A stretch of DNA of 64,000 nt from Pseudoalteromonas sp. (GTDB taxonomy: Bacteria; Pseudomonadota; Gammaproteobacteria; Enterobacterales; Alteromonadaceae): the NCBI RefSeq assembly GCF_018402495.1, contig NZ_JAGYIU010000002.1, positions 338,984 to 402,983 of the forward strand. Direction: 5' to 3'. Position 1 is the stretch's first letter; the number at the start of each line of letters is the position of its first letter. The position numbers were made by a program, and so were the translations under genes. Shown here piece by piece: positions 18,441 to 27,814 of the stretch. Below the pieces are notes generated by a model. The model made no database searches. It was not told the DNA's origin and was given only the letters and a program-made list of their open reading frames with translations.

Positions 18441-19154
18441 TTATTCCACAACAACGGCATTTAACTCTTCAATGAGTGTTTTAATACGCTGCGCATTTTT
18501 ACCTAAATCACTTTTACCAATGCGTGATTTACTGCGTATATCGACCACACGCTTACTGCCTTTATCGTTAATACGAACCACAACATCGTCTTTAAAGCCA
18601 AACCAGGTCGTGGTGTCTGTCGCTTCAACAATTCCGTTATTAACATCGCTATTGACCAGTTCCCAGCCTAAATTTTCCATTGCTTTAGTAGTTGCTGCCA
18701 CCAGCTCTGTTTGAGTTTGGTTGTACTCGAGCGGTTTTAGTTCTGGGTACGCTTTACGTTGCTGCGCTGCCGTTTCTTCACCCGCGTAAGCAACCGGATT
18801 TGGCGAATCTGCACGCAAAGGCACTACCGCAACAAATTTAGGCGGGTTAATCAAATCGGTAGAAATATCATGAATTGGCGGAACACTTTTTGCTGTATTC
18901 ATCATATTAAGTGGCATTGCAATAGCAACAGCTGCAAAAATAACCGTGATCACTGCACTGACTAAGCTCAGTGTTTTACGCATGAATAGCACTTGAACTA
19001 ATAATAAGGCTAATGCTGCCCCACCAACATAAACGCCTAATCTAAAACCAGCAAAGGCAGTACCTAGCTCAACCATATTAAATTTATAAAGGGGTCCCGG
19101 TAGTACCACCATTAAAAAAGCGATAAGCCCAACTAAGGTCACTAAATGTTTCAT
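18441..19154 (-). CDS. DUF1499 membrane-anchored protein
   Basis: 237 residues. Three hydrophobic helices occupy the first 90 residues or so. The soluble C-terminal part is a DUF1499 domain, with the landmark stretch near residues 170-215 (NNGIVEATDTTTWFGFKDDVVVRI and RSKSRIGKSDLGKNAQRI). DUF1499 proteins are widespread in Proteobacteria without a known activity. No operon partner is evident. Topology suggests the domain sits on one face of the inner membrane. Confidence 0.8.
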   Translation of the reverse strand: MKHLVTLVGLIAFLMVVLPGPLYKFNMVELGTAFAGFRLGVYVGGAALALLLVQVLFMRKTLSLVSAVITVIFAAVAIAMPLNMMNTAKSVPPIHDISTDLINPPKFVAVVPLRADSPNPVAYAGEETAAQQRKAYPELKPLEYNQTQTELVAATTKAMENLGWELVNSDVNNGIVEATDTTTWFGFKDDVVVRINDKGSKRVVDIRSKSRIGKSDLGKNAQRIKTLIEELNAVVVE

Positions 19155-19346
19155 TGCCTACTCCGTTATTGTTATATGGTTATTATTTTTTAAACAAGCT
19201 TTATACTGTTAACACTCCAATTTAGATTACTATGACCGATAAGTATCTATAAAGTCATAATTTATTGCCCTTTTAAAGTAGATAACTTGACTCCTTGGTA
19301 AAAATCAACAAACTACGGGGGTAAAATTATCAGGGTATTATTATTT

Positions 19347-19568
19347 ATGAAAACAGAGATTAGTTACCGGTTTGAGTCATCACAAGTAGCCAACCGCTTT
19401 TTACACGAATTAAAAGATTGGCCAGTCAATGACGTAAAAACACGTCTTTTTAATGGCGGCGACAGCGTTAAAGTAAGCTACGAATATGATGAAAGCGGAT
19501 TTGATTATACCGTTGCCGAACTTGATGATTTAGCCGAGCAACACGGCGGACAAGAAGTATCGAGTTAA
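19347..19568 (+). CDS. Small acidic hypothetical protein
   Basis: 73 residues, soluble, acidic, with a predicted mixed alpha/beta pattern (MKTEISYRFESSQVANRF, then VKVSYEYDE). It has no motif I can name. Codon use resembles the neighbours and the frame is complete, so it is probably real. No membrane segment or signal. The flanking genes read the other way. Confidence 0.6.
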   Translation: MKTEISYRFESSQVANRFLHELKDWPVNDVKTRLFNGGDSVKVSYEYDESGFDYTVAELDDLAEQHGGQEVSS

Positions 19569-19645
19569 AATACTTATACCTACGCTCAATAGCCACAACA
19601 CACTTTTTAGTCATGCCTACATTTTAAAACTTTAAGCTTACAAAG

Positions 19646-20608
19646 TTATGTAGCAATAGGTATTACACAACGTATTAAAGACCCCATACCCACTTCACTT
19701 TCAACCTCTATAGTGCCATTGTGCTCTTTAAGTACATTGTAAACTATAGCCATTCCCATACCAGTGCCTTGGCCTACGGGTTTAGTGGTAAAGAAGGGAT
19801 CGAACATTTGTTTAAGTGTATCAGCGTTCATTCCACAGCCGTTATCTGCCACCTCTATGTAAATATTGTTTTCATTGGCAAACAGCTTAACTCTTATTTT
19901 TCCTTGCTGATCGCGCAAATCGTCGCAGGCGTGTTTGGCATTAATTAATAAGTTTACAAACACTTGCTTCATAGATGATATATTACACCGTGTTAGAGGT
20001 AACTTTTCAATGTGTAACTCTATAGCACACGTCCCTAGCTGGTTGTCGAGTAGTTTTAGTGTACCATTGAGTGATTCTGTAATATCTGCCATTGCAGTTA
20101 CGTTGTCTTTTAGGCTTGCAAAGTCGACAAGGTTACTAACAATATGAGCTATGCGCTCTAATCCCTCTTGGGTATCATCAACTAAGTCATCAATATCGTC
20201 CACAATAAAGCTTAAATCGTTCTCTTGATTGAGCTGAACTAAAATAGACTCCAACTGCGATACTGAAATCGATTTATCTACAAATTGTTGAGCCGCCGTC
20301 ATTAACGAAACCAGCACGGGTTTTATAAATTTTATACTTTCTACATTACTGGTTATATAAGCAAGCGGGTTATTGATTTCATGAGCGACCCCAGCAGAAA
20401 GCTGGCCTAAAGTAGCCATTTTTTCACTTTGCATTAGAGTTACTTGTTGATTTTTGACCATTTCGAGCTTTTTTTCTAATTCTTGATTGGCAATAAACAG
20501 TGCCCGTGTTTTGTCTTCTAGTAATATCTCTAATTGATCTCTGGCTGACTTTTCGCGCAGGTACGCTTTTTTATAATTGTAGTCGTCTTCAGCCATGGGG
20601 AGTCTCAT
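19646..20608 (-). CDS. Cytosolic sensor histidine kinase paired with H-NOX
   Basis: 320 residues, no membrane segment. An N-terminal coiled coil (about 10-60) leads to the phospho-acceptor box [12 protein letters not shown] (His76) and a complete HATPase domain: N box [11 protein letters not shown]1 DNGCGMN, FFTTKP and G2 [10 protein letters not shown]. It overlaps the H-NOX gene by about 20 bases, so the two are translated together. H-NOX-associated kinases of Shewanella, Vibrio and Pseudoalteromonas are inhibited by NO-bound H-NOX and control c-di-GMP and biofilm responses. No response regulator is adjacent, so the phosphate must go to a protein encoded elsewhere. An alternative start is the ATG at 20596. 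Confidence 0.88.
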   Translation of the reverse strand: MRLPMAEDDYNYKKAYLREKSARDQLEILLEDKTRALFIANQELEKKLEMVKNQQVTLMQSEKMATLGQLSAGVAHEINNPLAYITSNVESIKFIKPVLVSLMTAAQQFVDKSISVSQLESILVQLNQENDLSFIVDDIDDLVDDTQEGLERIAHIVSNLVDFASLKDNVTAMADITESLNGTLKLLDNQLGTCAIELHIEKLPLTRCNISSMKQVFVNLLINAKHACDDLRDQQGKIRVKLFANENNIYIEVADNGCGMNADTLKQMFDPFFTTKPVGQGTGMGMAIVYNVLKEHNGTIEVESEVGMGSLIRCVIPIAT

Positions 20609-21140
20609 ATTTTACTTCAATTAAACATGTATCAGAGCCATCATGCATGCACTGAACATGGTTTAGTGTTACATCTATTCCATAATGAGATGCAGCACCA
20701 AAAATAAGCCCTTCGGCGCACATACAAAGCTGCCGCTTAGAGTTGTAACGCATTAAAATAAACCCGTCTTCAATAATTTGGGCGTCAATTTCAGGTAAAT
20801 TAGGCTCATGATAAAGCTTAGCGACTTCAACATGAATTACTTTATCAATACCAATAATGAGATCAGCAAAACAATTAAAGTTAGCAACAATGCTTGGATG
20901 ACGTGCCTTTAAGTGAGAAAATAAATACTCTCCAAAGGCCTTTAATACCTCAGGCATAGACATAGAAAGTGCTGCGGCTACATCTTGTGCTAAACCAACC
21001 ATTTCTTCATCCGGGTAACTTTCTGCAGAAATATAAACACGACCCTCCGGTGCATTTTTTTCAAGTAAGTCGTCCCATGCAGCCATGCCACATTTTTCAA
21101 TAACCAGTGCTTCAAGCCCTCTAAAAATAACACCTTTCAT
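20589..21140 (-). CDS. hnoX: H-NOX heme nitric-oxide sensor
   Basis: 183 residues, a single heme NO/oxygen-binding domain. The opening MKGVIF and IEKCGMAAWDDLLEK are typical. The proximal heme His is His103 (IHVEV), and the propionate clamp Y-x-S-x-R is Tyr132, Ser134, Arg136. Cys139, His161, Cys164 and Cys172 correspond to the zinc site described in Shewanella H-NOX. No distal Tyr pocket is obvious, so it should bind NO and not O2. I start at 21140 because GAGGGG sits 6 bases upstream and MKGVIF is the family start; the longer frame adds seven odd residues. It partners with the kinase at 19646-20608. Confidence 0.92.
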   Translation of the reverse strand: MKGVIFRGLEALVIEKCGMAAWDDLLEKNAPEGRVYISAESYPDEEMVGLAQDVAAALSMSMPEVLKAFGEYLFSHLKARHPSIVANFNCFADLIIGIDKVIHVEVAKLYHEPNLPEIDAQIIEDGFILMRYNSKRQLCMCAEGLIFGAASHYGIDVTLNHVQCMHDGSDTCLIEVKYETPHG

Positions 21141-21336
21141 GCATGTCCCCTCTATCATCACTTTTAGATTGTTAGCCGCATCTTCAATTAGTTATAAACG
21201 CTCGCTACCTTATCGCTCATATGCACAACCGTAATATATCAGCATTAAAGTAATAGTAGTTTAGTCGTTTGTAAAACGCCCAATAATATTCGTTATACGC
21301 ATGGTCAACGTCTAAAGTTAAATTAAAAAAGCGTGA

Positions 21337-23763
21337 TCACATTTTGCTTTTTACTCTATTAGTGGCAACGCTATTGGCAGGATCGTCTGGCCAAAAGTGC
21401 TTAGGGTAACGCCCTTTCATCTCTTTTTGTACCTCACGGTAACTGCTATTCCAAAAATGGGCTAAGTCTTGAGTCAACTGTAGTGAGCGTTTGCCTGGCG
21501 ATAACAACTCCATTAACAGGGCAACTTTGCCGTTGGCCAACATTGGCGTACTTGTTAAGCCATATACCTCTTGCATTCGCACACTGAGCTTGGCGGGGCC
21601 ATCAAGTTGATATTCTATTTTAATGTTTGAGCCACTAGGGACCGTTAAGCGCAGCGGCAGTAACGATTTTAGCTCGCTTTGCTGTTGCCAATTAAAACAG
21701 TTTTGTAGTGCCTCAAAATAATTAAACTTTTTAAGTTGCTCAAGGGTTTTAATATCTTCAAGGTATACCCCTAACCAATCACCTGCTGTTTCAATGAGCT
21801 GCTGCTGATTAATAACAGGAAACTGTTCTGGCATCAATTTGCTGGCTAGGCACATTCTAATAAGTAACTGCTCACTTTCTTTTTGCTCGTTAAACAGTGA
21901 AAAGCCCCGCTTAGTAAACAAACTAAGCCACGCCTTTGCACGCTCAGTTTTATCAAGCGTGTGTTTACTCGGTTGGCTGCTTAGCGTAATTGCCCCAAGC
22001 TTTAATTCATCCTGATGAATAAACCGTGCGGTTTTTTCATCAAACTCGCAGCGGGTCAACTCCGTAAATAAATGCGGTAAATAGTCTTTAAGCGCTAATG
22101 GGTTTAGCGCCGTAGCCGCAAAAATACGCCCGCCTTTATGTCCGCCCATACTGGCAATCGTTAAGTATTCATCGTTATGCCAATAATCATTGTTTAGCTC
22201 GGCGCCTGCACCATTAGCAAGCAAGTAGCCATTACCGCGTTTTTTAGCGATGCGATCTGGGTAGGCAAGCGACACTAATAAGCTTAAATGCTCGGTGTTT
22301 AACTCTGTTTTGCTGTCGGTAAATTTTAAGCGTTTTAGCCAGTAGTTTAATTGTTGTTTAAAAACTGGATGTGGTCGTTGCTGTTGGCTGTGCAGCGCTA
22401 GATTGAGCTCATTGGCGCTATTAATACGGCTTTCAAGTAAAGCCACTAAATAAATAGCCAAGCGATAAATTCCACTTAACCGTGGCTCTAACATTTGCGC
22501 TTTTAATAACATGTGCGCTAAACGAATATCAGCACCAAAACTCAGCATTTTACCACCCAGTGCGGTGAGCTTACCGTGGTTATCTACCGCTTCAAGCATA
22601 GTTAATAAACCTTTAGCTTGGCTGCATTGTTGCTCACTCGGCGGGTCAAGCAAAGTGAGTTCACTAATGCTTGCTCCCCATTGCTTTGCCTCAAGCATCA
22701 GTTGGCTAATATCTGAGGTAAGTATATCGGGGTTATCGTGGCTGTTTCGTCTCTCAAAGGTTTGTTTGGAGCCAAGTCTATACACAACCCCAGGTTCAAT
22801 TCGCCCTGCACGCCCTGCGCGTTGCACCGCCGATGAGCGCGATATACTTTGCGTGGTAAGCTCAGTTACACCGGTTTTTAAATTAAAGCTCGCTGCACGG
22901 CGCTTGCCGCTATCAATCACAATTCGAATGCCTTCAATGGTTAAGCTGGTTTCGGCAACATTGGTGGTCAGTACTACTTTTCGCATTCCCTCAGGCGCGG
23001 GCGCTATTGCAGCTTGTTGATTGGCTTTATCTTGCTCGCCAAATAATGTGGCAACTAGGCAGTTGCTAGGTAAGTCGCTCAATGCTTGTTGCACTCGCAG
23101 TATTTCTCGCTGGCCGGGTAAAAATACCAGTGCACTGCCTTTTTGCTCATTGAGTGCTTGTTTTATAATAGCGGGGATAGCATCAAGCCAGCGGCCTTCA
23201 TCTTTTAGTGGGCAATATATTTCGTCAATCGGGTAACTTCGCCCGCTTGACTGAATCACTGGGCAATTAAAAAATGCGGTATAACGATAGCTATCGAGGG
23301 TAGCCGACATCAGCATAATGGCTAAATCTTCACGCAGCGCCGCTTGCGATTCTAAAGCAAAAGCCAGTGCGGTATCTGCTGCGATGGAGCGTTCATGAAA
23401 CTCATCAAAAATCAGTAAATCAACATCACTGAGCTCGGGATCGTTTTGTAACATGCGTGTCAGCATGCCTTCGGTGACTATTTCAAGGCGAGTTTGGGCG
23501 CTGACTTTACTCTCACCTCGCACCCGTAAACCGACACTTTGCCCAAGGGATTCACTTTGGCATTGCGCTAGGTAATTGGCAATATTACGTGCGGCTAAGC
23601 GCCGCGGCTCCAACATCACTATGTGTTTGTAATGCCCATCGCGCATAAGCTGTAATGGCAACCATGTTGATTTACCAGCACCAGGCGGCGCTTGCAGCAA
23701 GGTGATTGGGTTGGCTTTTAATGCATCAATGAGTGAAGTATATATTTCTTGAACCGGCAGCAC
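21337..23763 (-). CDS. hrpB: ATP-dependent helicase HrpB
   Basis: 808 residues, a DEAH/DEFH-box superfamily 2 helicase. Walker A APPGAGKST (25-33), motif Ia EPRRLAARN, motif II DEFHERS (120-126), SAT in LMSATLD, and motif VI QRAGRAGRI. The C-terminal HrpB-specific region follows and the length matches E. coli HrpB (about 810). The protein is cytoplasmic; its RNA targets are not well defined and it is usually dispensable. It is a lone gene with no operon partner. Confidence 0.95.
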   Translation of the reverse strand: MLPVQEIYTSLIDALKANPITLLQAPPGAGKSTWLPLQLMRDGHYKHIVMLEPRRLAARNIANYLAQCQSESLGQSVGLRVRGESKVSAQTRLEIVTEGMLTRMLQNDPELSDVDLLIFDEFHERSIAADTALAFALESQAALREDLAIMLMSATLDSYRYTAFFNCPVIQSSGRSYPIDEIYCPLKDEGRWLDAIPAIIKQALNEQKGSALVFLPGQREILRVQQALSDLPSNCLVATLFGEQDKANQQAAIAPAPEGMRKVVLTTNVAETSLTIEGIRIVIDSGKRRAASFNLKTGVTELTTQSISRSSAVQRAGRAGRIEPGVVYRLGSKQTFERRNSHDNPDILTSDISQLMLEAKQWGASISELTLLDPPSEQQCSQAKGLLTMLEAVDNHGKLTALGGKMLSFGADIRLAHMLLKAQMLEPRLSGIYRLAIYLVALLESRINSANELNLALHSQQQRPHPVFKQQLNYWLKRLKFTDSKTELNTEHLSLLVSLAYPDRIAKKRGNGYLLANGAGAELNNDYWHNDEYLTIASMGGHKGGRIFAATALNPLALKDYLPHLFTELTRCEFDEKTARFIHQDELKLGAITLSSQPSKHTLDKTERAKAWLSLFTKRGFSLFNEQKESEQLLIRMCLASKLMPEQFPVINQQQLIETAGDWLGVYLEDIKTLEQLKKFNYFEALQNCFNWQQQSELKSLLPLRLTVPSGSNIKIEYQLDGPAKLSVRMQEVYGLTSTPMLANGKVALLMELLSPGKRSLQLTQDLAHFWNSSYREVQKEMKGRYPKHFWPDDPANSVATNRVKSKM

Positions 23764-24288
23764 GCTATTTACCCTAAATTACTTTGCCGCCATTGTAGCA
23801 AAAAATGCCACTTTTTAGTCCGTAATTACTTTTTCGTTTTAAGTTAGTCGTCAAGTTATAACCAAAAAGTAAGCCTATCACTGAAAAGAAAACCCAACCG
23901 CTACTTATGACGTTTTACGCAACTTTGGAGTTAATTGTATTTAAAATAAGCAAAAATCGGCTAACGCCACTTTTATTAGACTAAAGAATGATTGCGGCTA
24001 AAACAGCTGATTTTATGACCTTTTTGCTATTTTTCATTGCAAAAGCACACTGCAAAAACGGCATGTTAAACCACTGAATTTAAACATCTTTTAAATTTAA
24101 TAAGCTAGTTACAACATATCCCTTTGCTATTTTTATTAACATTTACAAAGCGTTAAACTGGGCTATGCACGACCTTTTGCCTAATTACAATCTGTAGCAC
24201 GCTGTTTTACCCTGCGCACTCAATGTTCATTTGCTTTGTAAAAGCTGTATTTTTATTTTGAGTTAGCAACTAAGTTGCAGGAGAAGTC
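23764..24288. other. Non-coding spacer upstream of the DUF3360 gene
   Basis: About 525 AT-rich bases between divergent hrpB and the DUF3360 gene. I see no gene, RNA or repeat here. A small hairpin GCAAC taa GTTGC lies just before the ribosome site of the next gene. The length leaves room for a long leader or distal regulation. Confidence 0.5.
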
Positions 24289-25806
24289 ATGACCACCAAG
24301 CCGCTAGATGATAATTCATCTGATGCTATACAAGGAGCGAATACTCAAACCGAGTCCGATAGCTATGAAAATCTTCATAAGCCCAGCTCAGAGTTTGAAA
24401 GCCGCGACGCTTATCTAGAGCACGAACTGCAAATTATGCAGCCAAAACGCTGGCGTCCCAACTTACCGTTTAGAGATTATCGCTTTGAATTTGAAGACAC
24501 TATTCCAGCTATGGCCGCGACCATAGGTAAAGTTGTGATGGTTGCTGCCATTGCTGCCACATTTGCAGGCCCTTTGGGTTTGAGTGATGACTTTGTACTT
24601 GAAAATGTTCGCTATGAGCTTTTAATTGTTTCGTTATTTATATTATTGTTTTCAGGATTTATTTTACCTACTGCTAACTTAGCCGGTACCCATGGCCCAC
24701 TTATTCCGTTAATTCCGATTGTAGTTGCCGCAGGCGGCCACCCTATGGCCTTTGGTTTGCTCATAGGTGCCTTTGGATTGATATTAGCGTTTAGTAAAGG
24801 CGGCAGCCTCATGGCCAAACTTACCAGTAAAGGAGTATGTGGTGGCTTACTGCTTTATTTGGGCTTTGTTGGTACCACCTCTCAGGTTAAAAAGCTGTTT
24901 GCATGGGCCGAAGAAATTCAAATGACCCACATTGCGTTTATCGTTATTTTAGCCACTATTTTACTTTACGCTTTATTAGAGCACTACAAAAAACGTTGGT
25001 TAGCCGTACCACTGAGCTGTTTAATTGGCGGTTTTACTGCTTTTGCATTGGGCGCACCGTTTGAGTTTAATACCGCACCGGGTTTACCAAACATGAACCC
25101 TATGTATTGGTGGGGCGAAAACACCGGTTGGATGCTTGGTTTACCAACCGCTGAAAGCTTTGTAGTTGTGCTTCCTTTTGCAGTATTAGCGGTTGCTATG
25201 TGGTCACCTGACTTTTTAGGCCATCAAGTATTTCAAAAAATAAGCTACCCTGAACGTACTGAAAAAGTACAAATGAATATCGACGATACCATGCTTAGCG
25301 CATCAACAAGACAAACCTTTGGCTCACTTTTAGGCGGGGCTAACTTTGCATCATCTTGGGGGACGTACATTGTTCCTGCTGCTATTGCAAAACGCCCTAT
25401 TCCTGCAGGCGCTATTTTAACTGCGTTATTTTGTATTATCGCGGGTGTTTGGGGCTACCCAATGGATTTAGCGATTTGGCAACCCGTATTATGTGTCGCC
25501 TTAATTGTAGGGGTGTTTATCCCTCTACTTGAAGCGGGTATGGAAATGACCCGCGAAGGTAAAACCACACAATCAGCCGCCATTGTGGTGTTTGCATCAA
25601 GCTTAGTGAACCCAGCATTTGGTTGGTCACTCACTATGCTACTTGATAATTTAGGCCTTATTGGGTGTAAAGAAAGAAGTGCTGATTTATCGCGTATGAG
25701 TCGCTGGATCATCCCACTTATTATGTTTGTGTTATTAACCGGTGTAATGGCACTGGTAGGTATGCTGCCAGGCATTCCTGCGCTAATGCCAAGCTTTAGA
25801 CATTAA
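24289..25806 (+). CDS. DUF3360 family multi-pass membrane protein
   Basis: 505 residues. A soluble acidic N-terminus (about 1-75) precedes about a dozen hydrophobic helices. The HGPLIPLIPIVVAAGG segment and the overall helix pattern recall the SulP/NCS2 transporter superfamily, to which DUF3360 proteins appear distantly related. The substrate is unknown. It has a strong ribosome site (GCAGGAG) and its own terminator, so it is monocistronic. Confidence is high for the family and low for any function. Confidence 0.8.
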   Translation: MTTKPLDDNSSDAIQGANTQTESDSYENLHKPSSEFESRDAYLEHELQIMQPKRWRPNLPFRDYRFEFEDTIPAMAATIGKVVMVAAIAATFAGPLGLSDDFVLENVRYELLIVSLFILLFSGFILPTANLAGTHGPLIPLIPIVVAAGGHPMAFGLLIGAFGLILAFSKGGSLMAKLTSKGVCGGLLLYLGFVGTTSQVKKLFAWAEEIQMTHIAFIVILATILLYALLEHYKKRWLAVPLSCLIGGFTAFALGAPFEFNTAPGLPNMNPMYWWGENTGWMLGLPTAESFVVVLPFAVLAVAMWSPDFLGHQVFQKISYPERTEKVQMNIDDTMLSASTRQTFGSLLGGANFASSWGTYIVPAAIAKRPIPAGAILTALFCIIAGVWGYPMDLAIWQPVLCVALIVGVFIPLLEAGMEMTREGKTTQSAAIVVFASSLVNPAFGWSLTMLLDNLGLIGCKERSADLSRMSRWIIPLIMFVLLTGVMALVGMLPGIPALMPSFRH

Positions 25807-25823
25807 TTCCTTTATTAAACAGC

Positions 25824-25852
25824 AAAGCGAGCTTTAAGAGCTCGCTTTTTTT
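25824..25852 (+). terminator. Intrinsic terminator of the DUF3360 gene
   Basis: Perfect 10-bp stem AAAGCGAGCT / AGCTCGCTTT followed by a T-run. Confidence 0.92.
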
Positions 25853-26099
25853 GTACTTATAAAAACCAGCACAGTGTACTTGCAATAATTACAAGCCACC
25901 CTGCAGAATTTTTATAAATCTCGCCAACTGCTATAACTCTTTCATGCATCATTAAACTTAACCAACTGATATAGCTTTAAAAATAAAAACTACGTTGACT
26001 GGTATAAGCTTTGCACCTTTATAAGTGAACGTTAAAAACCATTTTATTAGTAACGCTTTTTAAAATGGACAAATCATCACATTTAATAAGGAGTTAATT

Positions 26100-26297
26100 A
26101 TGAATAGCGATCGTATCGAAGGAAATTGGAAAGAACTGAAAGGTAAAGCGCAACAAAAATGGGGTGACCTGACCGACGGTGATTTAGACAAAATTGAAGG
26201 CAGCCGCACAGAGCTTATTGGCAAAATTCAGCAAAAGTATGGTAAATCGAAAGAAGAAGTCGAGCGCGAAGTTAATGACTTTGAGAAAGGTAATTAA
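26100..26297 (+). CDS. CsbD/YjbJ-family stress protein
   Basis: 65 residues, all CsbD domain: DRIEGNWKELKGKAQQKWGDLTDGD, then a second similar half (LDKIEGSRTELIGKIQQKYG). Small, charged, helical and cytoplasmic. Members are among the most abundant stress-induced proteins (sigma-B in Bacillus, YjbJ in E. coli) with unknown activity. AAGGAG lies 6 bases before the ATG, and a terminator follows directly, so it is a single-gene unit. Confidence 0.93.
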   Translation: MNSDRIEGNWKELKGKAQQKWGDLTDGDLDKIEGSRTELIGKIQQKYGKSKEEVEREVNDFEKGN

Positions 26298-26321
26298 TAA
26301 AGCGCTTTACCTACTAATTAA

Positions 26322-26351
26322 AAAGGGCTAGATATAGATCTAGCCCTTTGA
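26322..26351 (+). terminator. Intrinsic terminator of the csbD-like gene
   Basis: Stem AAAGGGCTAGA / TCTAGCCCTTT around a 6-base loop. Confidence 0.88.
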
Positions 26352-26521
26352 TCAGGTTAGTTAACCCACAATGCTTAAAGACTTTTCCCGCAACAACATC
26401 AATTAAAAATAGCCATTGTTGTTTAGTTTATTCTTCGAGCGCACCTGACTTGTTTTGTAGATTGACCCCCATCAATTTTAAGTTACTCATAACAAATTAC
26501 ACATTTATATTGCAAATGTTA

Positions 26522-26883
26522 GGGTCTGTTGACCTTTGCGAATTAAAATTCATTCAAACTAGGGGCGAATAAATCGCAGTGCGAGGTTTGTAACCTAGTG
26601 GGTTGAGTAAAAACCAAGCAAAGCTTCCGCGTCCTGCTCACGCTTCTTACCTACACCCATGCAGGCAACAAAGAGTTAATTGCCCCTAGGCAAGAACCCT
26701 TCGGGCATCCCTGGTTGCCATTGATGCTGCGTTAATGCCTATTTATGGGGAATATCCACATCATACCCAAGTCACCTCAACGCTGAATTCTGCAGATTGC
26801 GGTAATTTGGGTATAGATAGGCTCTGCCTTGCCTAAACACCAAACAGACTGCTGCAAATTTAACCTTTAAAGATCAACAGCCC
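26522..26883 (+). repeat. MITE copy 2, enlarged by two internal insertions
   Basis: Same element as copies 1 and 3, but 362 bases instead of 264. The extra bases are a block near 26620-26667 and one at 26763-26814. The left end is intact (GGGTCTGTTGACCTTT); the right end has decayed (GATCAACAGCCC). TA flanks both ends. It lies between the csbD-like gene and a broken GNAT gene. Confidence 0.8.
26763..26814. repeat. 52-bp nested palindromic insert in MITE copy 2
   Basis: Begins ATACCCAA and ends TTGGGTAT (8-bp perfect inverted repeat) and is absent from the other two MITE copies, so it looks like a separate small repeat that hopped in. Its core is GC-richer than the surroundings. Confidence 0.55.
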
Positions 26884-26884
26884 T

Positions 26885-27206
26885 AATAACCGAGTATCCA
26901 TAGTGATAAATAAATTACTCAATAGTGAGGGTAAATATAGATAAATAGTTATGCTATATGAATAACTTTTAACGATGTTAGTGATTATTTTGTGTTAGGA
27001 GCTTCACGTTTTTAACAAAACGGGTATAACTTCGATATCAAGCTAAACTTTATTGGATTAGATGCGAGGTATTTAATAGTCGCAGTTCGACATAACCTAG
27101 GAACGCGATATTAGTTAACGTTAAGGGTTATAAAAGGCCAAGCACACCGGCGCTCATCGTAAATCTTTAATATTCAGGTAATACTGGCTTTTTTATCTTC
27201 TTCAAC
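26885..27206. other. Non-coding stretch after MITE copy 2
   Basis: About 320 AT-rich bases with no convincing gene or RNA. Downstream frames of the broken GNAT gene may extend into the region near 27120-27206 but are too decayed to trace. Confidence 0.4.
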
Positions 27207-27338
27207 CTAAATAGAGTTACCTGATGTTAAATATTGCATAACGGTTAGGTCTTGATCGAGCCCATATAATTGCTGCCAGTCATTCTCGTCCATTAATTTA
27301 AAACTTAATCGTGTTGTTACAGCTATGTTCATTTTCAT
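27207..27338 (-). pseudogene. N-terminal fragment of a GNAT acetyltransferase (RimJ/RimL type)
   Basis: An open frame of 43 codons reads MKMNIAVTTRLSFKLMDEND and continues WQQLYGLDQDLTVMQYLTSG before a stop. This matches the start of RimJ/RimL-type acetyltransferases (T-x-R-L-x-x-R/K-x-x-x-x-D, then D-x-x-V-M-x-Y). The acetyl-CoA-binding half is missing; later frames toward MITE copy 2 are broken by stops. It is most likely a remnant left by deletion and decay around the MITE. Confidence 0.55.
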
Positions 27339-27386
27339 TGTTGTATAGTTATCTTGAAATATATTTTTCACTAAAGGAGATAGTCA

Positions 27387-27752
27387 ATGAAGAAATTAGC
27401 AGGTTTAGCATTATTAGGCACTTTAATTACACTAACAGGGTGTGAAGATGCCAACGAAGTAAAACAAGATGCAAAAGAGACGAGCGCTCAAATGAAAGAA
27501 AAGCTCGATGAAACATGGGATGAAGTAAAGGAAAAAACTAACGAGCTTAAAAATGATGAGTCATTTAATGAATTGCTTGAAGAAAGTAAAGCGATGGGCT
27601 TAGATATATACGATGACGGCAAAGAAGTGGCTGTTGATGCATGGATAAAAAGTAAAGAAGCCGCTGGCGAACTGACTGAAAAAACCAAGCAAAAAGCCCG
27701 AGAACTTGCTGATGAAATTGAGCAAGCACGTAAAGAATATAAAGAAGGTTAA
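27387..27752 (+). CDS. Small helical lipoprotein
   Basis: 121 residues with a lipoprotein signal: MKKLAGLALLGTLITLTGC, lipobox LTGC, Cys19. The mature part is one long, highly charged Lys/Glu-rich helix with repeated K-E-K-x-x-E spacing, suggesting a coiled coil or an amphipathic rod in the periplasm. No named family recognised. GGAG sits upstream and a strong terminator follows. Probably real and secreted; function unknown. Confidence 0.8.
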   Translation: MKKLAGLALLGTLITLTGCEDANEVKQDAKETSAQMKEKLDETWDEVKEKTNELKNDESFNELLEESKAMGLDIYDDGKEVAVDAWIKSKEAAGELTEKTKQKARELADEIEQARKEYKEG

Positions 27753-27766
27753 TGATTATTAACCAT

Positions 27767-27796
27767 AAAAAAGGTAAGCCGCGGCTTACCTTTTTT
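27767..27796. terminator. Bidirectional terminator between the lipoprotein and TonB receptor genes
   Basis: Perfect 14-bp stem AAAAAAGGTAAGCC / GGCTTACCTTTTTT with a 2-base centre, between convergent genes. Confidence 0.9.
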
Positions 27797-27814
27797 GTTT
27801 AATATGAGAGTAAA

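Noticed and set aside
22511..23020. 169-residue open frame on the plus strand inside hrpB
   Set aside because: Antisense shadow; composition rich in Ser and Pro, typical of reverse-frame artefacts in helicase genes.
26348..26572. 74-residue plus-strand frame after csbD
   Set aside because: Runs into the MITE and has no homology signal or ribosome site.
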